This document shows positions 12,486 to 24,300 of a DNA stretch of 64,000 bases, piece after piece. Both the position numbers and the translations under genes were made by a program. The notes under the pieces are model-generated. The model made no database searches. It worked only from the letters and a program-made list of their open reading frames with translations, and was not told where the DNA came from. Every line of letters starts with the position of its first letter. Within the stretch, counting starts at the first letter, position 1. This DNA comes from Bombardia bombarda. Lineage: Eukaryota; Ascomycota; Sordariomycetes; Sordariales; Lasiosphaeriaceae. Location: assembly GCA_030512295.1 (NCBI GenBank), contig JAULSR010000009.1, positions 620,001 to 684,000 on the forward strand, read 5' to 3'.

Positions 12486-13203
12486 ATGCCTTTTCCAAGT
12501 GCGGCGAGATACGACGCCGTCATCTTCGACCTCGGCGATGTCTTGTTCAACTGGGACACGAGCACAATCGTGGCGCTGCCCAAGGAGGTGTTGCGCGCCA
12601 TGAGGAACACAACTACGTGGAATAATTTGGAGCGTGGCCTGCTCTCGAGCGATGAGGGTTACGAGGTTAGTCGAACCATCACTCTCAATCTGTTCTGTCG
12701 ATTTCACATCATCGTTTCCACGTCTGCATCAAGTAAACAAAGCGACAAAGGGGGCGTCACAACAATCATGACCCCAACTCCACCCCCCGCATGACGCCCG
12801 CTCCCCCCTTTCAACTCACCCTACACTCTATTTTAAAAGATATATATTTTTTTTTTCCTTCCTTGGTTGCTTCGAGTCAGGAAAACAACAAGACCCTTGC
12901 AGAACATGTTTCTGATTAATCACCGGTTAAATATAGCTGCTGGGCCAAGAATTCAATGTCGCGCCGCCAGCGGTGCGAGTGGCGCTCGACCAGGCGCAGA
13001 CCACGCTGCGCGTCAACGAGCAAATGGCAAACTTGGTTCGGGAACTGGCGGATCGGGGCGGTCCGTCGCTGCGCATCTACGCCATGACAAATGTCTCAGA
13101 GGTATGTCTTTGTTTTTTTTTTTTCCAGTTTCAACTTTATTTTCATCACCCCTTACCCAGTGTTACCTTGCTTCTTCTTCCGCCTTGTTTACGTTCCTTC
13201 CGC

Positions 13204-13255
<52 letters not shown>

Positions 13256-15573
13256 CACGCACACACAAGTCCCTCGTTGATTTGACCACCTGAACACACA
13301 AACCAAACATACCTTACCCTCCCGCTTCCCCATTTGTTCTCCGTTTTCCCCCTGGTAGTACTTCATCACAACCAGCCAAACACATTCACCCACCACCACT
13401 CAACTCACAATGTGACAATGAATAGGAACACTTTGGCATCCTCCGCAGTCACCCGGAATTCCCCTGGTCGTCCTTCACCCAGATATTCACGTCCTTCGCC
13501 ACCGGTATGCGCAAGCCCGAGCTGTGCTTCTACCGCCACGTCATCCGCACCGCCAAGCTCAACCCCCGACGGACCGTCTTCCTCGACGACCGGCCCGAGA
13601 ACGTGTGCGCCGCCCTGTCCCTCGGCATGAAGGCCGAGCTGGTCGTTCCCCGCAAGAGCAGCCACAGCCAGAGCAGCAGGCATGTCGTCGAGGATGAGAA
13701 GGATAACAGCAGTAGCGAGAGCGATCGACTATGCCGGCTCCTGAGGAATTTGTTGCTGGGCGACAGCCTGAGCAGGGCGGAGCGGTTTCTCAGAAACAAT
13801 GCGGGACGCCACGTCAGCGTGGTTGAGGGCAAGGACGTGCAGTTTAAGGACAATTTCTCCCAGGTGCTCATGTGGGAGCTCACGGGGATGGAGGAGATCA
13901 TCTATCTGGCGTGGCCGGACGGGGGAACTCAGTGTTGTAAGGGGGGCAAGGCGACGACTACCACCGTGACGGGATGCTGCAAGCCTTCTGAGACTGGGTC
14001 GACGACCACAGCAGCAGCAGCGGCAGCAGCAGCAGCAGCAGCAGCAGCAATGACAACGACTACAACGACGAATCAGTGCTGCCAGGGGCAGAAGGAGAGA
14101 GCTGTTGACGAAGGCGTGGTTGTTGAGGTGGATGAGTTGGAGGCGTTGGAGGCGGCTGTGGAGGCGACACTTGTTGGAGGTGGCAATGGAGTTGAGACGG
14201 AGATGGTCGACATCAGCGCCAGCATCAGCAGCTCCGACTCGGCGGTTGTGCTTGTCGACAGCGAGCAGCAGTCTCAGGTCTATGCAGAGGATTTGGTGAG
14301 GAATGAGGCCGGAACCGGAAATGAGAACGAGATCGACAGCGACGACAGCCAGACCACACCGACGGCATCTGACGAGGTGGCGATACAGGCAGTGGAGAAG
14401 GGTATGGCGACAGAGGCTCAGAACGACGACGGCGCGATGGAAGTCAACGTACCTAATGTTATTGGGGCAGATCAACAACCCATGGGCCTCGCCACAAAGA
14501 TGTACGGGTATTGCAAGTCGGTGGCAGTTGCCGCAGCTGACCTGGATGTCGCTATTACGGTTCCCCTTCCGACCGCGACCGCTGAGGACGACTTGGCAGA
14601 GGAATCCATCACTGCCGCGACAACCACAACGCCTGAAGAGGAAGTCTTGCTGAAACCAGTCACTTACGTCGATGTAGCAGCTCAGGACGACAAGGTCGCA
14701 GAACAGCCCACGCTCATCGTGACAGCCCCTTCCACCGGGACACTGATCCCTGACCAAAACGACAAGAGCGAGAACACCCAGCTCGTCGACCAAATACCCG
14801 TCTCCCACGGCCTCTGGAACTACTTCTCGTCCGCGCCCGTCCTGACCACGTCGTCCTTCCCGGCCGACGCCGACACCACCTCAGTCTCATACCTCGGCAT
14901 CCCGCCAATCTACCACGCCCGCCTGGCCGACCCGTCCCTGGTCATGGCCGCCATGGCCGCCAACCTCGACGCCGACGGCATCATGCAGGTCTACTTCAGC
15001 GCCGACCGCCCGCGCGTCTGCCCCGAGGTGTGCGTCAACATGATGCGCTTCTTCCACCGCTTCGGGACAGTCGACATCGACTCTGACCCACGCCTGGCCG
15101 CGAGCCGCGACTTTGTCGTCGCCTGTCTCGAGAACCGCGCGTGCGCTTTTGGGAACAGACACTACTCCACCCCCGAGCCGTTCTTGTACTTTGCCAGTCT
15201 GCTGCACAAGGAGCTGAAGGAGAGCGGACCGCCCAAGCCGGGCGGCGGCAGCAGCGACGGGGATGGTGGTTTGTTGAGGGCGACGCTGGAGGAGCATATC
15301 GGCCCTGCGCTGATGGAGCGGCTGCGCGTCAGCTCGAACGCGTCTGCGCTGGCGATGCGCGTGCGCGCGTGCCAGGTCGTGGGCCTGCCGCAGTCGTTGG
15401 TCCGGGCAGACTTTGAGGAGCTGCTGGAGAGGCAGGAGGAGGACGGCGGATGGCCGGCTGGCCACTTTTGCTGGCTGGGACGGACGGGTGCCAAGATTGG
15501 GAATAGGGGTCTGACCACGGCGCTGGCGTGGCGTATCCTGACGGACTATGGAGAGGGGGCGAAGTCTCTCTGA
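12486..15573 (+). CDS. HAD-like / class II terpene cyclase fusion (drimane-type terpene synthase-like)
   Basis: Exons 12486-12665, 12937-13101 and 13426-15573 join in phase 0 to give 830 residues. The N-terminal part (about 1-280) is an HAD-like fold: FDLGDVLFNWD at 14-24 (the usual second Asp of DxD is Gly), a TN motif near 112, and VFLDDRPENV with DDxxE at 169-173. The C-terminal part (about 575-830) has HGLWNYFSSAPVLTT, then DADTT at 596-600, the DxDTT acid motif of class II terpene cyclases, and QEEDGGWP at 785-792, a QW-like repeat. HAD-fold terpene synthases such as Aspergillus AstC and related drimenol synthases combine exactly these DDxxE and DxDTT motifs and cyclise farnesyl diphosphate to drimane products. 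By analogy this enzyme should act on an isoprenyl diphosphate, but product and substrate are inference. About 300 low-complexity residues (Thr/Ala/Glu-rich, poly-Ala, two CC pairs) separate the halves. Confidence 0.8.
13208..13253. repeat. (CAT)n microsatellite inside intron 2
   Basis: About 15 CAT units in the second intron of the terpene-cyclase-like gene (intron 13102-13425). Confidence 0.9.
14011..14049. repeat. (GCA)n coding repeat, poly-alanine
   Basis: A GCA-rich trinucleotide run encoding about 13 alanines in the low-complexity insert of the cyclase-like protein. Confidence 0.85.
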
Positions 15574-16837
15574 CAGACCCGTGTTGTAGGCTGAGTGTTT
15601 GGCTGCGATTACTTATTCCCCCATTTCCCTTTTTTTTTTTCTTTTTTTTTTTTTTTTGGTTTTGTTTTCTATTCATGTCACTTTCTCGTTTTTTTCACTG
15701 TCTTTTTGGTCGCGAACATTTCACAGCAAAGCAAAGGCAAAGGTGGCGGTGACTGGACTTGGAGGTGGCTGGGCGGGCGGCGGCGGCGCGGTTATTGATT
15801 TTTGATTTTTGATTTTTGATTTCATGCTCCATTTTGGTTTCAACGACGATCATCACAATGGGGGGCGGCGGCCAGAGTTTGAAGAACTTTTGCAACACAC
15901 ATATTGGCGTAACTCATTTTCGTTTTTTTTTTTTTTTTCTAGTTTTCTAGTCTAGATAGATACCTTTGATACACTTACATACCCCTAATAATGCGCTCAT
16001 ATTTCATAATGCCTCTCTACTTGCTTCTGGTTGTCGGGTGAAGGCTGAAATGAGAGACGATTGACCTGCTACGAGAGCTTTGCGCTGAAATCCAAGGCAA
16101 AATCACTGCCAATAGCAGAAACACAGGACGATTAATCCAGCAGTAAGGAACCCCCGACAATTGCATCAAAACAAGCCTTCTTCCCGACCCCGCAAACCGG
16201 CCGCACCACCGGTGCACAAGTTCTTTTTTCATGACGTGGTAGCGTCCCACCACATTATTGCTTGGTTGCTCCCGGTTAGAACTGCTCTTGTGTATCCTTT
16301 TCAATTAAGCATAACGCCTTGACACTGACAGTGTCCAAGATCGGCACGGGCCGTGTGCCTCTGCCATGTTTTTTAGTTGTTTGCCATTCCAGGACCGGAG
16401 TTTGGATGTTGGCCGGGGGAGCATTGGGGCGGAGTTGAAGAGGTTAATCTCGAGATGCACCTCGTGCATGCGGGTTACTAAGTCAATTGAACAAATGACT
16501 TTGGGGCTGGGTCTGACGGCCTGTGGAGTGACTCATCTGCACCGTCGCGCCTTCCGGTTTGATGCTCGTTGTCGGGCTTGGCGCGCTCAGGGAAGAACGG
16601 GACGAGCGACGAGGGCGTGTGACTAGCACTGGTGCCTCTACACCGCCTGCCCAAAGGAGTTGCACGGTATTGCAAGCCGACCCGTCGGAAAGCATTAAAA
16701 CCTATCGCCACTGCTGCTTCCCCTCCCTCCCGTTTCTCTTCTCCTCAACCACCGTTCCCGGACCAAAGCAGTCCACTCCCCTCATCAACCAATTGCCTCT
16801 ACGGCCTCTGAAAGGGAGGCCGCACCACTCTGCAAGA
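15574..16837. other. Intergenic, poly-T tracts
   Basis: T-rich tracts at 15630-15658 and 15924-15939, and a TGATTTT repeat at about 15797-15822, probably in and just after the 3' UTR of the cyclase-like gene. No coding exon recognised. The part from about 16700 to 16837 is a C/T-rich leader of the bZIP gene. Confidence 0.5.
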
Positions 16838-17840
16838 ATGGGCGCCGGAGCATCTTCAGCAGCCGCAAGCTGTCGTCAGACCGCAATCGCCTTCCAACCC
16901 CAGTTGCGACCCGCTTCTCCTTCAACGGCTTAGCGACGACCACCAGGGGCTTCACCACCCATTTCTTACTTCGGATTTTGGTGTTGGTGCGGGAGACTTC
17001 GGCCAAGACTTTTCACCCAATTGGGATTTGGACTTCAACAACTGCAGCGATTTCAACTTTAACTCTTCTTCTTTCGACTTTGATCTTTCCGTCACCCAAC
17101 CGCCACCGTCTGCTATTCTTCATTTTCCTACAACCACCTCTCTCGACGTCAATGAGCAACCCGACCTCTCAGCCCTCTCAGCCTTTGACTTTTCCACTAC
17201 TTCTGCTGTCGCCCAACCTTTCTACTGGGAGGAATCTTCTGATTTGAACGCGGTGACGGGGCCACCAATGCTGCACGTCATCTCGCCTCCCCTCCAGACT
17301 CAGACTACTCGGACTACTTCTTCGTCATCCTCTCCATCCTCGTCTGCATCTCCTACATCAGCACAGGACACGCCCAACTCGTCGCTCAACTTCCCCTTGT
17401 CATACCAGGGATTCAGCAACGATCAGTTCCGCGACCAGTCATCCGCTTCTTTCAAAGACAATGGGGCCACCAGCCCGCCCTCCAGCAGCGACTCCGCTTC
17501 GGGCTTGCTAGTACCAGGACTTGCGCTCCCTAGCAAGAGCACTGCGTCCAATCCAAGGAAGCGAGGTCGCCCACCTGCTGCTGCAAAGTCAGTATCCGAC
17601 GACGGTACTCCACCTGCTGATGACGTCCTGGTCAAGCGGCAGCGCAACAATGTTGCGGCCAAGAAGTATCGTCAGAAGAAGATGGATCGTATCGAGGAGC
17701 TCGAACATGAGGTCAAGGAGGTCAAGGAGGAGCGGGACGAGCTGAGGATTCGGCTGGCGAGGCAGGAGGCCGAGACGGCGGCTTTGAGGGAGATGCTCAA
17801 GATGAACATGGCAGCGGCGGCTTCTAGGGGTGGAAAGTGA
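16838..17840 (+). CDS. bZIP transcription factor with AT-hook; start out of frame
   Basis: The frame that ends at 17840 is open from 16812 but contains no ATG until 17268. The well-placed ATG at 16838 is one base out of frame and stops at 16931-16933. Dropping one G of the GGG at 16840-16842 would fuse that ATG to the long frame and give about 333 residues. Otherwise translation starts at 17268 (190 residues), at a non-AUG codon, or through an unseen exon. The N-terminal part is acidic and Phe/Asp/Asn/Ser-rich, like an activation domain. Near the C terminus lie an AT-hook-like RKRGRPP, then a bZIP: basic region KRQRNNVAAKKYRQKK followed by a leucine-zipper coiled coil running to the end. It should bind DNA as a dimer in the nucleus. 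The basic region resembles fungal cross-pathway/stress bZIPs, but I do not assign an ortholog. It sits between the cyclase-like gene and an ABC pump. Confidence 0.75.
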
Positions 17841-20800
17841 CATGTTTGTTTGTTTGTTAGTAAACTTTTTTTGTAGCATATATCAGAATTCAGACAAAAG
17901 GAGTTGTGCTGCTTTTTTCAGACGATGTCGGCTCATTGACTTGTGTTTGTCCGCATGTTGTAAGCGTTGTCAGAAGAGGGAACGTATGTCTTGCATCATC
18001 GAGCACTGCTTCATATTGTTCAAGGCTGGCTGGATATGGGTTGATTTCTTACCGTTTGATAGTGCCGGATGGTCTCATTCACTCAGTTCACCACTCTCGA
18101 CTGTGCAAAGAGGAGTCATGTCGTTAAACGGACAGATGCATCATAACTGCAATGAAGTCGAGTCACTTTTTCCATTGCCACTACGAATAGTCTTCCTTAT
18201 AAGTAACTGTTTCCCCTCCTCTCGATCGCCCGTATCGCCAACCTCTGCACTTTCCCCAAGCCAAGACTCGCATCGTAACAAGTCAGAATTAATATAAATG
18301 ATTCATTCCCCGCTCATCAACCTCCCTCCCTGCCTGCTCATCATCTCTACAGCCATAAATGGCTCGCCGAGTTCCATGATGGGGATGGTTCCCTCCTTCT
18401 TTGAGCGAGCAGCTGCCAACACTTGAAATCGCAACCTGCGGGACAATGGATTGGTCCATTGGCAAAGCAGGCTGTCGTTCCACGGCGTTGGAGGACCAAC
18501 GCAAAGCCGCGTTACCTTGCTGCAGAGCGAACTGCAGAGCGAAAATGCACGTTCGGAATGAGCCCACCATGAGCCAGCATGAATCATTGCGAATCACTTG
18601 CTAAACCCACATCCTACCCCTCACTGGCAGTATTTCTCGGTCAGCGATTGGCGAGAAAGGGCCGGTGTGCGACGCTACCCCACTTTTGCTGCTGCGATCC
18701 TCAATGAAGCGGCTCGAGTGGCTTGCTTGGCTAAGCTTGCTTGAGGCTTAACAGGGACCAAAAGGAGCCAAAGTACCTAGCAGTATGGGAAAGGACATAA
18801 ACGCATCGGGGTGCAGCCGAGAGACTTGGGAATAGCTTCGAGTTTAATTGGACTTCATCATGGCCCTACGGAGCACATTTGAGAGCAGCCGGGACAGCAA
18901 TCGGGCCACTTACACAGACTGAACGCGTTCCGTGGCGGGGGCGCAAATCGCTATCAGGGACTGGGTCGTCTCCCGTCTTGCCGTCTTAAACCCGCAAATA
19001 CGCAGCCTGTCCCAGCACACGTCCTAGGATGAACGGCCAACGACGCGAACAGCAAGCTGAGGTCTCCAAGCTCAAGACGCAAAAAAGGGACATTATAAGA
19101 GCCTTGGGTCGATACTGTGTAAAATGGCTCTTCTAAATACGTCCATCATCTTCTGTAGTACAAAACATATCTGACGCGTGTTTTTGAGTACGCTCGGTTT
19201 GTCAAGACCTTGATTAGAGATATTTCCGCTAAATCCGGGCCATGGTGGGATTGGCCCGGGGGTGGAGTCTGGAGATAAGATATGGACCAATGTGGCATTT
19301 GTAATGTCTGTTGAGATGAATGCGGAGCGACATGATGAAATATGAACAAAGTATGAAAAGTACCTAGATGCATCCCGTTGCTGTTGCTGACTGCAGCGAC
19401 ATGCCTTGACGGATCAGGCACTGATGTCATGCCGAAATACTGGTTACCTTTCCCCTAAATAATTTATAAGTGGGCCCGAGATGATCAGACAACCACTGAG
19501 ATGCCCAGCTGTTCGTCAAGGTGCTTGTGGATTTGAAAGGGTACCTATCTATTGTTAGTTCGCGCTAGAAAGAACAAACCTGAACTGCGGATGGCTCCTT
19601 CTTGTCTGTGAGCGATTGTCAGTGTGGATGATGCAATCTCAATGAGTTTGCTTGGTTGCAGCATTTCTTCTCTGCATTATTAAGCCGGCTATATTAGTAA
19701 TGCTGCTCCTGTCGGTCTTCAGTCTTTCACTATGGCAGAGATAAGATACGATGGTCCGTGCAACCCTTGAACTTTTTTTCCCGCTATTGGGCCAGATTCA
19801 CAAATCAAATCTCGCTCCAAAACCCAGAGCTCAGGGGAGGACCAATCCCGGTGTTGCAGAGCCATGCGGTCTCAACATTGAAACAAGCCAACCAAAACTG
19901 CTGCGATGTCTCGTCCGCCTTCCATGCAGAGGAGCAACAGTGGATCAACAGCATTTTTCAGTCTGAGTCATCTGGAATTAGCAGAGGATTTAAGCTTTAA
20001 ACCCGATAATGGATCGAATCTCGGGAGCGCAATCAAAAATGCTGGACGGGATTGGTGCCTGGACCTGGGGCAGCCGAAGACGGGGCCACAAAGGGCGGAG
20101 ACCCAGATGGATCGCCCTTGACGATGGACGTCTGTGGCGCTGATTAGACCGCATGCGGTCCGCGATCTAGCCTTTGGGTCGCAGCTGGACCCCCACTCCG
20201 TCTCCTCTGTTCGTTCGTCTCGCTCATGCATCCAATGCAGGATATGGGAGGGCAGATACGCAACACGCTGACTGCCCGTAGTACCAAGTATATGCACGGC
20301 GCTGCACACAGTACGAAAGAGGCACTCTGACCCCTGCTGTGGACCTCTGTGTCGGGTCTGGCAGGTCCTGGTCTGGCTGCTGGATTTCGGATTTCTCAGC
20401 TTGATTGGGCGCCGATTGGATCTCTAATCACAGTGTCCGTCGCCGGTAGCGTGGGAGCGTGGTGACCCAGCCGGAGTGCTTACATGCATATCAACCGACA
20501 GGGATGGCGACCGACTGCCTTGTCCGCGATCCACCCTCTCTTGCTTACCGTGCATGCACGTATTCATATGTACTTGGGTATACTCGACATTGTTCCAGAC
20601 GACGTTGGTTTATATCCTTGAGCAGTTCCCCTTCTTTCTCTTCTTCATTGCTCCTTCCTTTTGGACAAGGTAGGTTGACAGACCAGGATCGTGCCCCAGC
20701 TCTTTCCTCGTTTACTTCCTCACCCACACCAACGGAAGGAACGCAGGACGCGATCGTCTTATCTGACCTGACCTACCCGAGATTGCTCCTTTCCGCCTGC

Positions 20801-20943
20801 GTGCACTCGAAATTTGACGAATTTTTGTCATTCTCTTCGTTACTTTTTTTCATTTTATCCATTCGAGAAAGACGCCTCCAGACACCCCCAACAGCAGTGA
20901 TACCCATCCGCACTAGAACCAAGACCGCAACCGACGATCGAAT
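17841..20943. other. Intergenic (3.1 kb), ABC-pump promoter side
   Basis: Short open frames on both strands show no motifs. The stretch from about 20600 to 20943 is rich in CT and TTC and leads to the ATG at 20944. I looked for the yeast PDRE core TCCGCGGA and saw only partial matches. No RNA gene recognised. Confidence 0.5.
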
Positions 20944-21334
20944 ATGTGGGGACAGACACCAGAAGAGGCTTTCCGCCGGCGGGTGGCCGAGACCCTGCCT
21001 GAGTCGCTGCACCACAGAGCAGAAAGCAGCCGAGAAGAACAGACCGAAGATGGCGAATACGGCGGCACCACGACACGGCCAAGCCCCGAGCCCAGCTCCT
21101 CATCCGTCGACGGCACCTGGGGAGAGCGCGATGTCGGCGGCCCCGTCAGCCAGCGAATGGCCATGCATGACTTTGAGGAGCTCCAAAATGAGTTGTCACG
21201 TCTCAGCGCCACCCAATCACGCGCCTCGCGTGCCACCTCCCGCGCCGCTTCCAACAGGTCCGCTGCCAAGCGCGAGGGACTATTCGGTCGGATAGCGTCC
21301 CGAAGAAGCGCCAAGTCTGCAAGTGCCGCCGCCC

Positions 21335-21366
<32 letters not shown>

Positions 21367-24300
21367 GCCGAAACAAGTGGCCAGCAGGACGAGGAAGAGT
21401 CCATTGCTGAGCAGTCGTCCTCGAGCGAAGGGGATGATTTCGAGCTCGAACAATTTATGCGGAATGGGCATCTTGAGAAACGCACAGAGTCTGGCGAGTC
21501 GACTAAGAAGGTGGGCGTCGTGTTCAAGAACCTCAGTGTCAAGGGCGTCAACAGCAGCGCCAGCTTGGTGCGGACGCTGCCTGAGGCCATCCTCGGCACA
21601 TTTGGTCCGGATCTCTACCACATGATCGCCAAGTGGGTTCCGGTATTACGTCTCGGCAAGCAGGGCGACCTGCGCACGCTCATTCACGACTTTACGGGCG
21701 TCGTCCGTCATGGCGAGATGATGCTCGTACTCGGGCGGCCGGGCAGCGGCTGCAGCACATTTCTCAAGGTGATTGCCAACAACCGGAGTTCGTATGCTGC
21801 GGTCGAGGGAGATGTCTCGTACAGTGGCATTTCTGCCGAGGAGGCAGACAAGAAGTACCGCGGCGAGGTCGTCTACAATGGCGAAGATGACCAGCACATG
21901 CCTACCCTGACGGTCGAGCAGACACTCAAGTTTTCGCTTCTCAACAAGACAAAAAAGCACCAACGTGGCGATGTGGAGCTCATCATCGATGCCCTGCTGA
22001 AGATGTTCAACATCACCCACACCCGGAAGACCCTCGTAGGTAACGCGTATACGAGGGGTGTCTCGGGCGGGGAACGAAAAAGGGTGAGCATTGCCGAGAC
22101 ACTGGCCACGAAAAGCACCATCGCCTGCTGGGACAATTCGACGCGAGGTCTTGATGCATCCACCGCCCTCGACTATGCGAGGTCTTTGCGCATCATGACC
22201 GATGTTTCTGACCGAACCACCATCACCACGCTGTACCAGGCTGGCGAAGGCATCTACCAGCTGATGGACAAGGTTTTGGTGATAGACGAGGGCCGTATGT
22301 TGTATCAAGGCCCGGCCAGTGAGGCAAAACAGTACTTTGTGGATCTTGGATTCTATGCCCCACCCCGACAGACCACGGCCGACTTCCTGACGTCCATCTG
22401 CGACATCAACTCCCGCCAGTTCCGTGAGGGTTTTGAGGACAGCTGTCCAAAGACTGCCATCGATCTCGAAAAGGCCTTCAAGGCTAGCCCCGCGTACAAG
22501 AAGGTGCTGGACGACGTCGCCGACTTTGAGCGTCATCTCGCGGAAACTGATCACGCCGACACCAAGACCTTCCAGGCGTCTGTGGAGCAGCAAAAGTCGC
22601 GCCGCGTCGCGGATCACTCCAACTACACAGTCAGCTACTGGAGGCAGGTTCTGGCGTGCACGCGCCGCGAGTTCTGGCTCATCTGGGGCGACAGGTCTTC
22701 GCTCTATACCAAGTTTATGATTATTCTCTCCATCGCTCTGATTGTCGGCTCGCTCTTCTACAACAGCCCGCCCTCCACAGCTGGTGCCTTCCTGAGAGGT
22801 GGCGTGGCTTTCTTCTCCATCATATTTCTCGGCTGGCTTCAGCTCTCTGAGCTCATGAAGGCTGTGACTGGACGGGTTGTGGTTGCTCGACACACGGAAT
22901 ACGCCTTTTATCGACCCAGCGCCGTCAACCTCGCCCGCGCCCTGACGGACTTCCCCATGCTGATTCTTCAGACTGTTCTGTTCAACATCATTTTCTACTT
23001 TATGACGGGCCTTGACCGGGAGCCGGGCAAGTTCTTCGTTTTTCTCCTGTTCGTGTACATCACCACGTTTTGCTTCACTGCACTGTACCGCATGTTTGCC
23101 GCGCTGTCGCCAACGATCGATGACGCTGTTCGATTCTCTGGAATTGCGCTTAACATTCTTGTCATCTTCACTGGCTATGCCATTACGAAACCGATCCTGT
23201 TGGGGCAAAAGATCTGGTTTGGCTGGCTGTATTACATCAGCCCTGTCGCCTACTCCTTCGAGGCCGTCCTGGCAAACGAGTTCCACCACCGGCAGATGGA
23301 GTGCGCGCCTGGCCAACTCGTACCTCAGGGACCCGGCATTTTGCCCGAGAACCAGGGCTGCGCGATTGCTGGAGGACATGTTGGCAGCCCAGACGTGTCG
23401 GGGGACGAGTATCTCTCGTCGCAGTACGAATACAGCTACGCCAATGTTTGGCGCAATTTCGGCGTGGTTATTGCGTTTTCTGTTCTGTACCTTGTTGTCA
23501 CAGTCGTTGCAACCGAGATGATAACCTTTGTCGGGTCGGGGCCAGGAGCTCTTGTTTTCAAGCCGTCTAAGCGAACGAAGAAGCAAGTCAAGTTTGCGGG
23601 GAAGGCAGACGAGGAGAAAGGTGGTGACGCTGGAGAGACTACCCTCAGAGAGGCGGTAGTAGCTCGTACGCGCACGCAGGACGACGTTCTGGGTGAGCTC
23701 GATAGGAGCGAAAAGGTCTTCACGTGGGAGAATATCACATATACTGTCCCGACGGGACAGGGCGACAAGCAGCTGCTCAACAAGGTCAATGGCTATGCCA
23801 AGCCCGGTGTCATGGTTGCCTTGATGGGTGCCAGTGGTGCTGGCAAGACGACGTTGTTGAACACGCTGTCGCAGCGTCAGACTGTCGGTGTTGTTGGCGG
23901 AAATATGCTCGTGGATGGGACCAAGCTGGGCAGTGAGTTCCAGCGCAGCACTGGCTTTGTGGAGCAGATGGATCTGCACGATGAGACGGCGACAATCCGT
24001 GAGGCGCTGGAGTTCTCGGCCATTCTTCGACAAGACCGCAACACTCCACGCAAGGAGAAGCTCGAGTATGTCGATAACATCATTGACATGCTGGAGCTGC
24101 AGGATATTCAAGATGCGATAATCGGCTCCCTTGGCGTTGAGCAAAAGAAGCGGGTCACCATTGGTGTCGAGCTTGCTGCCAAGCCATCTCTCCTCCTTTT
24201 CCTCGACGAGCCGACAAGTGGCCTGGATTCACAGTCCGCTTTCTCTATCGTCCGGTTCCTCAGAAAGCTCTGCGCCGCCGGCCAAGCAATCGTCTGCACG

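Noticed and set aside
13729..14808. A 359-codon antisense frame in the cyclase-like gene
   Set aside because: Shadow of the low-complexity insert; the sense frame carries the conserved motifs on both sides.
20459..21295. A 278-codon frame overlapping the start of the ABC pump
   Set aside because: Overlaps the pump coding sequence in another frame and the pump leader; no motifs.
21646..24144. An 832-codon open frame antisense to the ABC transporter
   Set aside because: It mirrors strong codon bias in the pump gene; no motifs and no independent support.
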